The notes under the pieces: model-generated | The model's input: only the letters and a program-made list of their open reading frames with translations | Told to the model about the DNA's origin: nothing | Databases searched by the model: none | DNA from: Alphaproteobacteria bacterium | GTDB taxonomy: Bacteria; Myxococcota_A; UBA796; GCA-2862545 | DNA: 64,000 nucleotides | Assembly (NCBI GenBank): GCA_020632885.1 | Contig: JACKEQ010000022.1 | Span: forward strand, 1 to 64,000 | Direction of reading: 5' to 3' | Program-made: the position numbers and the translations under genes | Part shown: in pieces, positions 48,031 to 55,770 of the stretch | Layout: each line of letters starts with the position of its first letter | Numbering within the stretch: position 1 is the stretch's first letter

Positions 48031-49647
48031 TCAGGACAGGGGGCGCGGGCGCCAGGCGCGGCTCTCGGGGCCGGCGTCCACGCCCTGCACGAGCAGGTGG
48101 TGACTACGGGTGATGGCGGCGGCACCGGCGAGCAGGTTCGCGGCGACGGCCACGACGCGCCGCTCGGCGGGTTCGGCGAGGAAGGTCCCCGCGGTCCACT
48201 GGTTGAACGAGCCGATGGCGGGCCCGCACCAGATCTGGACGTCGAGCTTGCGGTCCGCCTCCCCGCGGATGGCCCAGTGGCTCGAGAGCCCGAGGTACCA
48301 GCGAAAGACGAGCGCCATCTGGTGCTTCGGCTCCTTCGCGGCGCGCTCGAGCTGCTTGGGGTCGCGCTCGGAGAAGAAGGACACACAGCCCTCCCACACC
48401 GCGTCCACGGACATCTTGAACACGGACTTCTCCAGCTTGCTCATGACGTCTCGCGGGATCGCCTCGAGGCTGTCGTAGGTCCGGTAGAGCTGGTAGAGCT
48501 GGGCGCCGCGCATCGCGAACAGGGTGCCGCGCTTGAGGACCTGGACCTCCACGCCGGCCTCGAACATGTCCGAGGCGGGCGCCATCCCCACGTCTGCCGT
48601 GCCGGCCTCCGCGAGCATCGCCTTCACCATGGGCGACGTGCCGCTCTCGATGCAGGCCTGGTTCACGGTCCCCGTGAGGACGTACGCGGCCCCGATGGCG
48701 AACGCCGACGCGACGGCAGCCGGCGTGCTGATGCCCCCGGCAGCCCCGATGCGCACGGGCTGGGCGTAGCCCTCCTCCGCGCAGATCCGGTCGCGCAGGG
48801 AGGTCAGGAGGGGCAGGAGCACCGGCAGCGGCTGGTTGTCGGTGTGACCTCCGGAGTCGGCCTCCGCGGTGAGGTCGTCGGCCATGGGCACGCGCACGGC
48901 GAGCTCGGCCTCCGCGGGGGTCAGCCGTCCCTCGGCGACGAGAGCGTCGAGGATCTTCCGGGGCGGCGGGCGCAGGAACTTCTCGGCGACCTCCTCGCGG
49001 CTCACCTTGGCCACGACGTGGTTCGGCACCACGATCGACCCGTCTGGACCGAGGTGGATGCCGGTCATCCGGTACTGGACGATCTGCGGCGTGAGGCCGA
49101 GGAAGGCGGCCGCCGACACCACGCGCACCCCACGGGACAGGTAGAGCTCGACGGTCTCCTGCTCCTGCCAGGGCTCGTGAGGGCTGTGGATCAGGTTGAA
49201 CCCGTAGGGGCCCGTGCCCACCTCGCCCTGGATGCGGTCGATGGCGGCGGTGATGCGGGAGGTCGGGAGGCCCGCCGCACCGAAGAAGGCGAGCAGACCG
49301 GCCTTCGACATCGCGATGACGAGCTCCTCGCTGGCGATGCCGTTCGCCATCGCGCCCGCGACGTAGCAGGCCGACACACCGTACGTGGCGCGGAAGGAGG
49401 GGTCGCCCAGCCGATCGGGCGTGAGGGGCGGCACCCAGGCGAGGAGGGGCAGCGCGCCTGCGGGAGCGGGGCCCGAGCCGAGGATGGCCTGGCCGCCGAC
49501 GGTGGTGGCGGGCTCGCCGTCGCGGTCGACGACCATGACGGGCTGATCGAGGGTCTGCAGGGCGCGCACGAGGGACGCCCGTCCTGTCTCGAGAGGGCTC
49601 GAACCCGGGATCGACCAGCCGATGGGGGGAGCGGAGGTGTTGCGCAT
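48031..49647 (-). CDS. pfaD: PUFA synthase enoyl reductase PfaD
   Basis: A 538-aa flavin-dependent trans-acting enoyl reductase of the PfaD family, related to 2-nitropropane dioxygenase TIM barrels. Recognised by YGVSACYVAGAMANGIASEE, GPYGFNLIHSPHEP, GIHLGPDGSIVVPNHVVAKV, IGAAGGISTPAAVASAFAIG (flavin phosphate loop) and the C-terminal KHQMALVFRWYLGLSSHWAI. Length is normal for the family. Start ATG follows GAGG. First gene of the pfaD-pfaA-pfaC operon, the same order as pfa1-pfa2-pfa3 in myxobacteria. The 219-base region before it, shared with a divergent small gene, carries AT-richer sequence (CAGCGAAAATTGCCG) that probably holds the operon promoter. Confidence 0.95.
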   Translation of the reverse strand: MRNTSAPPIGWSIPGSSPLETGRASLVRALQTLDQPVMVVDRDGEPATTVGGQAILGSGPAPAGALPLLAWVPPLTPDRLGDPSFRATYGVSACYVAGAMANGIASEELVIAMSKAGLLAFFGAAGLPTSRITAAIDRIQGEVGTGPYGFNLIHSPHEPWQEQETVELYLSRGVRVVSAAAFLGLTPQIVQYRMTGIHLGPDGSIVVPNHVVAKVSREEVAEKFLRPPPRKILDALVAEGRLTPAEAELAVRVPMADDLTAEADSGGHTDNQPLPVLLPLLTSLRDRICAEEGYAQPVRIGAAGGISTPAAVASAFAIGAAYVLTGTVNQACIESGTSPMVKAMLAEAGTADVGMAPASDMFEAGVEVQVLKRGTLFAMRGAQLYQLYRTYDSLEAIPRDVMSKLEKSVFKMSVDAVWEGCVSFFSERDPKQLERAAKEPKHQMALVFRWYLGLSSHWAIRGEADRKLDVQIWCGPAIGSFNQWTAGTFLAEPAERRVVAVAANLLAGAAAITRSHHLLVQGVDAGPESRAWRPRPLS

Positions 49648-49866
49648 GGTCCTCGTGGAGCTGCCGGCGCTCTCCCACTAACCGGCGGCCAGGGAGATCC
49701 ACAGCGAAAATTGCCGTTCGGAGGCTCAAAATGAGCGATTGAAACTGGCCGCGTGGCCAGGAACGTCAGGAAGCCCGACGCTCTACCTCCCGGATCGCGG
49801 ACCCCGCAACCCGCTGGACAGATCGGGCCCGACGTGCGATCAGACACCACGAGATGGAGACATGAG

Positions 49867-50052
49867 ATGTCCGACGACCAGAAGACCGAGGTGTACACCG
49901 GCGAGAGCTGGCACGCCCCCGTGAAGAAGAAGGCGGACCTCCCGACGGGCGACGCCGCCAAAGAGGGCATGATGTGCTACGTCCTGGAGGACTCCTCGGC
50001 GTACGTGTTCCGGAACGGCGAGTGGAAGGTGGAGATCACCAAGAACGGGTGA
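49867..50052 (+). CDS. 61-aa acidic hypothetical protein, divergent from pfaD
   Basis: Starts MSDDQKTEVYTGESWHAPVK at the second of two close ATGs; GGAGA precedes it. A longer frame from 49753 is open but its extra 38 residues look non-coding. Ends EWKVEITKNG, with a central AAKEGMMCYVLEDSSAYVFR strand pair. No signal or TM segment. Codon use is natural. It ends only 3 bases before the convergent SDR gene. Regulation from the same intergenic region as pfaD is possible. Confidence 0.65.
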   Translation: MSDDQKTEVYTGESWHAPVKKKADLPTGDAAKEGMMCYVLEDSSAYVFRNGEWKVEITKNG

Positions 50053-50055
50053 TGC

Positions 50056-50994
50056 TCAGCGCGTGCGCTTGAGCCACTCCCAGGTCGCCTCCAACCCGGC
50101 GTCCAGCGCGACCTCGGGCTCCAGGAACAGCTGCTCCCGAGCCGGACGCGGGTTCCCGACGCACATGCGCGGCTCGTGGCGGCTCGCTGGACCGACCTCC
50201 ACGCGGAGCACCGCCCCGGTGACCCGCCGCACGGCGGCCACGAGGTCGATGAGGCTCGTGGGACGGCCGGTGGCCAGCACGAAGACCGCAGGGCCGTCCG
50301 ACATCGCCCGACGCGCCTGGACCGCCATCCGCACCACGTCCGAGGCGAACACGAAGTCCCGGACGATGCCGGTGTCGCCCGGGAGCGCGAGGGGCCGGTC
50401 CTCCAGGGCCGCGAGCAGCACGCGGTACACGAGGTTGTCGGAGCCCATGCGGGGCCCGTAGACGTGGAACGGACGCAGGATCGTGAGCTGCCGGTGGCCC
50501 CCGGCCTGCCACGCCATGGCGAGGGTCTCGGTGGCCGCGCGTGCCGCGCCCCGCGTGGAGTGCGGGAAGGCCGGGGTGAGCGGCCCCGCTCCGGTGCGCT
50601 CGGTGTCGCCGTACACCGAGGCGTCCGAGCGGAGCACCAGGGTGCGGACGTCGTTCCGGCGGAGACCGTCCAGCAGGGCCAGCATGCCGCCCACATCGCC
50701 CAGGTAGGCGGCCTGTGGATCGCGGGTCCACGGCCACTCCCCCGGCGCCCGCGCGAAGTGGTACACGCGGTCCACGCCGCGCAGGAAGCGGTCGAGCACC
50801 GCGGGGTCCGCCACGTCGCCCTCGATGAGCTCCACGCGGTCACCCCAGGCCGTCACCCGCCGCCTCCGGCGGCGCTCCGAGCGACCCGGGGTGTCGACGA
50901 ACGCGTCCAGCACGCGCACCTGGCGTCCCTTCTCCGCGAGAGCGTCCACCAGGTGCGAGCCGATGAAGCCCGCGCCGCCCGTGATCCCGATCAA
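50056..50994 (-). CDS. extended SDR / NAD-dependent epimerase-dehydratase-like protein
   Basis: A 312-aa Rossmann protein of the sugar-nucleotide epimerase group. ITGGAGFIGSHLVDAL is the dinucleotide loop, VLDAFVDTPGRSERR the adenosine pocket (with an Arg cluster), GDVADPAVLDRFL the adenine motif and GVDRVYHFARAP the beta-4 region; LRPFHVYGPRMG is the usual substrate strand. The catalytic YxxxK is not evident: the aligned segment reads HSTRGAARAATE, with Arg where Tyr and Lys are expected. So it may bind NAD(P) and substrate without classical catalysis, or use a different base. It ends a minus-strand pair downstream of the Nfu-like gene. Confidence 0.82.
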   Translation of the reverse strand: MIGITGGAGFIGSHLVDALAEKGRQVRVLDAFVDTPGRSERRRRRRVTAWGDRVELIEGDVADPAVLDRFLRGVDRVYHFARAPGEWPWTRDPQAAYLGDVGGMLALLDGLRRNDVRTLVLRSDASVYGDTERTGAGPLTPAFPHSTRGAARAATETLAMAWQAGGHRQLTILRPFHVYGPRMGSDNLVYRVLLAALEDRPLALPGDTGIVRDFVFASDVVRMAVQARRAMSDGPAVFVLATGRPTSLIDLVAAVRRVTGAVLRVEVGPASRHEPRMCVGNPRPAREQLFLEPEVALDAGLEATWEWLKRTR

Positions 50995-51039
50995 CCTACC
51001 TCCCCCCCCGAGGACACCTGGACCGCCCGGCGCGGCAGA

Positions 51040-51879
51040 TCATCCGGTGACGTTCTCGACGCCCGTGATGCGGCCCGGGAAGGCCTGCATGAGGGTGCGC
51101 GCCACGCCATGCTGGAGGGTGGCCGTGCTGGCCGGGCAGGAGCGGCATGCGCCCTGGAGGCGGACCTGGGCCACGCCGTCCACGATGCCCACGAGCTCGA
51201 TGTCGCCGCCGTCCGCGTGGATGCCCGGGAGCACGGTGGTCTCGAGGACCTGCTGCACCTCACCCATGAGCCCGCCGTGGTCGACCTCCTGGGCCTCCAG
51301 GCGCTGACCGCACCCGAGGAAGTAGGCCCGGAGGACCACCGAGACGCCCTGATCCACGGCGTCCCACGGGGTGTCCGGGACGCGCTCCACGGTGACCGTG
51401 TGGTCGCGCAGGAGCACGGTGCGCACACCCGGCAGCTCGAGCAGCATGGCCGGCAGGTCCGGCGTCAGCGGCCCGGCGCTGTCGAAGAAGAGGGCCCGGC
51501 CGTCCGTGAGGTGGCGGTTGCAGAGGTAGAGCCGACCGTTCGGGTTGGGGGTCTCGCGCGCGCGGAGCTCCAGGTGGGTGGACACGTGCCACCCGCCGTC
51601 GCGGTGCTCGAGCACGAGCCCCTTCAGGCGCTCGAGATCACGGTCGCCCACCGTGAGGCCCGGGTAGCCGTCCGGAGAGGGCCCCTGACGCTCGCCTTCG
51701 TCCACCAGGACGGTGCGGCCGCGGTCCATGGCGCGCGTGGAGATGTGGATGGCGTGGCCCTCGGGCAGAGCGGCGACACGCGCGCGAGCGGACTCGGACA
51801 GCGCGAACGGCGCGGGCTCCTTCACCTCCAGGCGGCCCTCCAGCCCGAGCGCGCTCTTCAGGGTGCTCATCAGACCCAT
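51040..51879 (-). CDS. three-domain Nfu-type Fe-S cluster carrier
   Basis: A 279-aa protein; GGAGG lies five bases before the chosen ATG (MGLMSTLKSALGL). Residues about 20-110 resemble the A-type (IscA/HesB) fold, FALSESARARVAALPEGHAI, but lack its Cys ligands. Residues about 112-180 match the Nfu N-terminal domain (RETPNPNGRLYLCNRHLTDG). The C-terminal NifU-like domain (about 205-279) includes GIHADGGDIELVGIVDGVAQ and C245-RS-C248, the CxxC that bridges a 4Fe-4S cluster between two subunits. E. coli NfuA has a degenerate A-type plus NifU; eukaryotic Nfu1 has Nfu_N plus NifU; this one has all three. It delivers clusters to apo-proteins by family analogy. Confidence 0.87.
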   Translation of the reverse strand: MGLMSTLKSALGLEGRLEVKEPAPFALSESARARVAALPEGHAIHISTRAMDRGRTVLVDEGERQGPSPDGYPGLTVGDRDLERLKGLVLEHRDGGWHVSTHLELRARETPNPNGRLYLCNRHLTDGRALFFDSAGPLTPDLPAMLLELPGVRTVLLRDHTVTVERVPDTPWDAVDQGVSVVLRAYFLGCGQRLEAQEVDHGGLMGEVQQVLETTVLPGIHADGGDIELVGIVDGVAQVRLQGACRSCPASTATLQHGVARTLMQAFPGRITGVENVTG

Positions 51880-51939
51880 GCCAACCTCCAGCGGAGCCCC
51901 ATCCGTAACTGGTGTACTGTCCCGCGACCGAGGGGAATT

Positions 51940-53178
51940 ATGATCGCACTGATCCTGGGGTTGGGACTCGCGCAGGCGGGCGATGGGCCCGCGTGGCAGC
52001 GCACCGGCTGGGGCTTCGGCGGCCTGCCCGCCATCAACTACAACAGCGACGAGGGCCTCGGGCTCGGGGCCATCGCCAGCATCTACCGCTACGACGGCGA
52101 GACCAGCCCGTACAAGTTCAGCACGACGCTGCTGATCTTCGCCACCACGTTCGGCGTGCACGCCCACAAGATCGACTTCGACGTGTTGCGCCTGGCCAAG
52201 GGTCGCCTGCGCATCACCGGTCGTATCAACGCCGAGATCACGCGGACGAACCCGTTCTGTGGCGTGGGCCGCGACGTCACGTGCGACCCGTCCGAGGCCG
52301 AGAGCCAGGCCGACACCCTGGGCCTCGAGGGCGACGACCGCACGAGGTTCCTGCGGCGGTACTACCTCTACTCGTACATCCGCCCGAACATCTTCCTCGG
52401 CGGGCGGTACCGCCTCGGCGACCTCGAGACCGCCCAGAAGAAGGAGGTCTTCGGCACCCTGCGCGCGATGTACTACCAGCCCGGCATCTTCGGCGAGGTG
52501 ACCCCCGACGACGGCAGCAAGTACGACCAGTACGTCGATGGGGGCAACGAGCTCCGCAAGGAGCAGGGCTTCCTGAACGTGCTCCAGGTCGGGTTGATGG
52601 CGGACACGCGGGACTTCGAGTCCTCCCCTTCCTCGGGCTACTGGGTCGAGGGCAGCGTGCGTGGGGCCACGAAGATCATCGGCAGCCAGTTCGACTACTT
52701 CGGCTTCAACACCACGCTGCGCACGTACCGCTCGCTGATCGGCGAGAAGCGGCTGGTCACGGCGACGCGGCTGGCCCTCGACGGCATCGTGGGCGACGTG
52801 CCGGTGCGCGAGATGGCCGAGATGGGCGGCACCCAGATCTACAACTTCGGGGGCGGGCTGAACGCCGGCCGCGGCATCCGCCAGCGCCGGTTCGTCGGGC
52901 GCGCGAAGGGCCTGCTGCAGAACGAGCTGCGCTGGAAGTTCTGGCACGTCGAGCCCGCCGGGGTGGGCGTGGACTTCACGGTCCTCGGCTTCTCGGACCT
53001 CCTCTTCGTCGCGCGCGAATGGTCGGACCTCGGCGACTTCGCCCGTCCCGTGGCCGGCGAGGGCCTCGGCCTGCGGCTGGCCTTCGACGACAACTTCATC
53101 ATCCGCACGGACGTCGGCTTCTCGGCCGCCGAGGACTACGCGCCCTCGGTGTACATCGACATCAACAACCTCTTCTGA
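51940..53178 (+). CDS. Omp85/BamA-like outer-membrane beta-barrel protein
   Basis: A 412-aa protein: MIALILGLGLAQAGDGPAWQ is a signal peptide (AQA|G), with GAGGGG upstream. The sequence is strand-rich with aromatic pairs and resembles the bacterial surface antigen (D15) barrel: LMADTRDFESSPSSGYWVEG, then FNTTLRTYRSL, and RGIRQRRFVGRAKGLLQNEL, where the RGxR-type loop is expected to line the barrel. The C terminus ends in an aromatic residue (YIDINNLF), the usual assembly signal. No POTRA repeats fit in its short N terminus, so it is a barrel-only member, of unknown transport role. Divergent from the Nfu-like gene. Confidence 0.82.
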   Translation: MIALILGLGLAQAGDGPAWQRTGWGFGGLPAINYNSDEGLGLGAIASIYRYDGETSPYKFSTTLLIFATTFGVHAHKIDFDVLRLAKGRLRITGRINAEITRTNPFCGVGRDVTCDPSEAESQADTLGLEGDDRTRFLRRYYLYSYIRPNIFLGGRYRLGDLETAQKKEVFGTLRAMYYQPGIFGEVTPDDGSKYDQYVDGGNELRKEQGFLNVLQVGLMADTRDFESSPSSGYWVEGSVRGATKIIGSQFDYFGFNTTLRTYRSLIGEKRLVTATRLALDGIVGDVPVREMAEMGGTQIYNFGGGLNAGRGIRQRRFVGRAKGLLQNELRWKFWHVEPAGVGVDFTVLGFSDLLFVAREWSDLGDFARPVAGEGLGLRLAFDDNFIIRTDVGFSAAEDYAPSVYIDINNLF

Positions 53179-53187
53179 CGCGTCGGG

Positions 53188-55380
53188 ATGAGCGACCTCT
53201 ACGCGGCAGTCGACCGATCTCCCGGCGCCCTCGCGCCGAGACTGGTGCTGGCGGACTGGCTCCAGACCCGGGGCGACCCCCGGGGCCAGCTCGGCGTGGC
53301 GCAGCACGCCCTGGCGGTCGATCCCGACGACGTCGCGATGCGCGCCCAGGTCGGGCGGATGCTCCGCGAACATCCCGACCTGGCGCCGTCCCTGCCGGTG
53401 TTCGACGAGGAGCCCGAGTACCTCGACGTCCGCTGGAGGATCGGGTTCGTCGACCGGCTCGTGGTGCGTGTCTGCCCGTGGTTCGAGTGGGACGAGGCGG
53501 CCCTCGCCGACGCCGTGGAGGCCCTGGTGTCCCACGAGGGTTGCCGGTTCCTCCGTGAGCTCGTCGTGCTGGTGGAGGAGTGGCCCGGGCGGGGCCGGAA
53601 CGCCGAGGCGGCCCTGATGCGGGCGCGGGCGCGCCGTCCATCCCTCCAGAGCACCGTCGCCGGAGCCCTGGTGGAGTCCGGGACCACCGATCTGGACGGC
53701 CTGGATGCGTCCCGGCTCCGGTGGGTCACGGCAGCACCGGAGGAGATCGCGGGGCGCGCGAGCGAGCTCGTGCACCTCGAGTACCTCCGGCTGGTCACCG
53801 ATCGCACCTCGCTACCCGAGGCCCTCGGCGAGCTGCCCGCCCTGCGGCGCCTGGATCTGGCGGACTGCGCGGGGCTCAGGTCCATCCCGGCCGCCGTGCT
53901 CACGATCCCCACGCTGCAGGCCATCCGGACCTACGGCTGCGACGGGCTGTCCGCCTGTGGGTACTCCATGGCCCGCATCGACCCCGCCCTCGCTGGCTGG
54001 GCGCGGGTGAACGCCTCGCGGGAGCGCCGCCGTGTCGAGCTCGATCTGCTGCTCGGCCGCACGCCCGACGCCACCGTCGAGGACCTCCTCCGCGCCCTCG
54101 ACAGCAACGTCACGGCCATCCGGAGGACCGCCCTCCAGGTCCTCGCCGAGCGGCTCGCACCCGCCGACCTCGAAGGCGAGGTCGCCCTCGCCGGGTCGTT
54201 CGACGCCCGTACAGGCGAGCTGAAGCTCCTGCTCCAGGAGTCCGGTTCGACCGTGAGGTCCCGGCCCACCGCGAAGACCCGGTGGGTGGTGGTCGGGGAG
54301 AAGCCGAAGGGTGCCCAGCTCGCGGCACGCGCGGCTGGCCGGGGTCTCGCCCTGGAGCGCGACGTGCTCGCCCTCCGTGAGGCCGGGCACGCGGAGGCCC
54401 CGCCCGATGTGCTGGCCGACCTCCGATCCCGGGACCCCGCCCGGACCACCGCGGCTCTGGACGCCCTGAAGCACGGACGTCTCGACGGTCTCCACGTCAC
54501 CGAGGTCCTGGCGGTCAGCCAGGACACCGCGCTGCCGGCAGGGGTGCGGAAGGCCGCGAAGAAGCTCTTCTCGATCTCCGCGGACGACGCGCTGCAGGCC
54601 GCCGTGGCGAAGCACTTCGCGCAGTCGGTGCTCTCCAGCGGCGAGGACAAGCGGCGGAAGCGCATCCTGGATGCCGCGAGACGGACGTCCCTCGACCCCG
54701 TGGCGTTCGCCACGGCCCTGTTCGTCCGGTCGGGGCTCGGGTGGTCCATCCTGAAGACCCACGGCACACCCGCGCAGGTGGAGAGCGCGTTCCGCGCGCG
54801 CGTGCAGGACGGTGTGCTGGACCTCTCCGACACGGAGATCACCTGGTTCCCCGCCTGCATGGCGGACCTCGGCGTGACCACCCTGCGCCTGGCGAGGCTC
54901 CCGATCGCGGAGCTACCGCCGGTGGTCTCGGCGATGCATGGGCTCCGGGTGCTCGACCTGGAGCGGTCGCCCATCACCGCACTCCCGGATCTGTCGGCCC
55001 ACACGGCGCTGGAGGAGCTCGACCTCCACATGACGGCGTTCCGGTCCTTTCCCGAGGCCGTGCGCACGGCCCCTGCCCTGCGCGTGCTGCGCGTGGGCAC
55101 GAAGGGGATCCGGGCCCTGCCGAAGTGGCTCGATGCCCTGGAGGCCCTCGAGGAGCTCGACCTGCACGGCTTCCAGGTCGCCTCCCTGCCCGACGGCCTG
55201 TTCCGTCCGGGCCTCCGGTCGGTCCGCCTCTCGTCCTTCCGCATGCCCCCGCCCGACGCCCGCGTCACCCGCTGGACGTCCCTCGAGCAGCTCGACGTCT
55301 ACGCGAGCGACTGGGACACGGTCGAGCATCGCGAGTCGCTGGCTGCATGGCTCCCCGGCGTCCGCATCGTCGGCCGGTGA
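53188..55380 (+). CDS. leucine-rich repeat protein with TIGR02996 and BRCT-like domains
   Basis: A 730-aa cytosolic protein. Residues 1-50 (LYAAVDRSPGALAPRLVLAD, WLQTRGDPRGQL) match the repeat-companion domain TIGR02996 common in myxobacteria. LRR units follow at about 185-255 (LPALRRLDLADCAGLRSIP). The segment at about 330-400, VALAGSFDARTGELKLLLQE, then KTRWVVVGEKPKGAQLAARA and GLALERDVLALREAG, closely follows the BRCT fold of NAD-dependent DNA ligase. A helical stretch (about 405-530) precedes seven more LRRs (about 545-730; TLRLARLPIAELPPVVSAMH). BRCT domains bind phosphoproteins or DNA. It follows the Omp85-like gene by 9 bases. Function unknown; the combination is unusual. Confidence 0.8.
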   Translation: MSDLYAAVDRSPGALAPRLVLADWLQTRGDPRGQLGVAQHALAVDPDDVAMRAQVGRMLREHPDLAPSLPVFDEEPEYLDVRWRIGFVDRLVVRVCPWFEWDEAALADAVEALVSHEGCRFLRELVVLVEEWPGRGRNAEAALMRARARRPSLQSTVAGALVESGTTDLDGLDASRLRWVTAAPEEIAGRASELVHLEYLRLVTDRTSLPEALGELPALRRLDLADCAGLRSIPAAVLTIPTLQAIRTYGCDGLSACGYSMARIDPALAGWARVNASRERRRVELDLLLGRTPDATVEDLLRALDSNVTAIRRTALQVLAERLAPADLEGEVALAGSFDARTGELKLLLQESGSTVRSRPTAKTRWVVVGEKPKGAQLAARAAGRGLALERDVLALREAGHAEAPPDVLADLRSRDPARTTAALDALKHGRLDGLHVTEVLAVSQDTALPAGVRKAAKKLFSISADDALQAAVAKHFAQSVLSSGEDKRRKRILDAARRTSLDPVAFATALFVRSGLGWSILKTHGTPAQVESAFRARVQDGVLDLSDTEITWFPACMADLGVTTLRLARLPIAELPPVVSAMHGLRVLDLERSPITALPDLSAHTALEELDLHMTAFRSFPEAVRTAPALRVLRVGTKGIRALPKWLDALEALEELDLHGFQVASLPDGLFRPGLRSVRLSSFRMPPPDARVTRWTSLEQLDVYASDWDTVEHRESLAAWLPGVRIVGR

Positions 55381-55426
55381 CCGACGGTTCCGACCGCGCA
55401 CCCCCACCTCGACGCTCGGAAGTCGG

Positions 55427-55768
55427 TCAGGCGTACTGGGCGGCGAGCGCCCGGACGACCCGCTCGAGCTCCGTCGTCGGTAGGGGCTCGTCGTACGGCA
55501 GCGTGAGGTTGCCCTTCGGACCCCGCCAACGCGCGGTGAGCTCCACGACCTCCGCATCGTCCACGACCGGCGGGTACACGCCCAGGTGGCGCTTGAAGGC
55601 CCCGACGTAGAAGAAGACCTTCTTCCGCCGGAACGCCATCATCCCGTAGCCGATGTGCTCCGTGGCGTCGGGGACCAGCTCGTGCACGAGGGCCCGCACG
55701 GCGGCCAACCGCTCCTTCGCCGGCTCCGGTGCCTCCGCGATGTAGCCGTCGTGGTCGTCGACCTTCAT
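55427..55768 (-). CDS. DUF1801 (YdhG-like) protein
   Basis: A 113-aa protein. AGGAGG lies just before the ATG of MKVDDHDGYIAEAPEPAKER; upstream codons in frame are ignored. The family hallmark is visible: LVPDATEHIGYGMMAFRRKK, VFFYVGAFKRHLGVYP, then GNLTLPYDEPLP. DUF1801 proteins share a fold with iron-chaperone frataxin-like YdhG, and their function is poorly known. It ends 46 bases from the convergent LRR gene. Confidence 0.9.
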   Translation of the reverse strand: MKVDDHDGYIAEAPEPAKERLAAVRALVHELVPDATEHIGYGMMAFRRKKVFFYVGAFKRHLGVYPPVVDDAEVVELTARWRGPKGNLTLPYDEPLPTTELERVVRALAAQYA

Positions 55769-55770
55769 CC

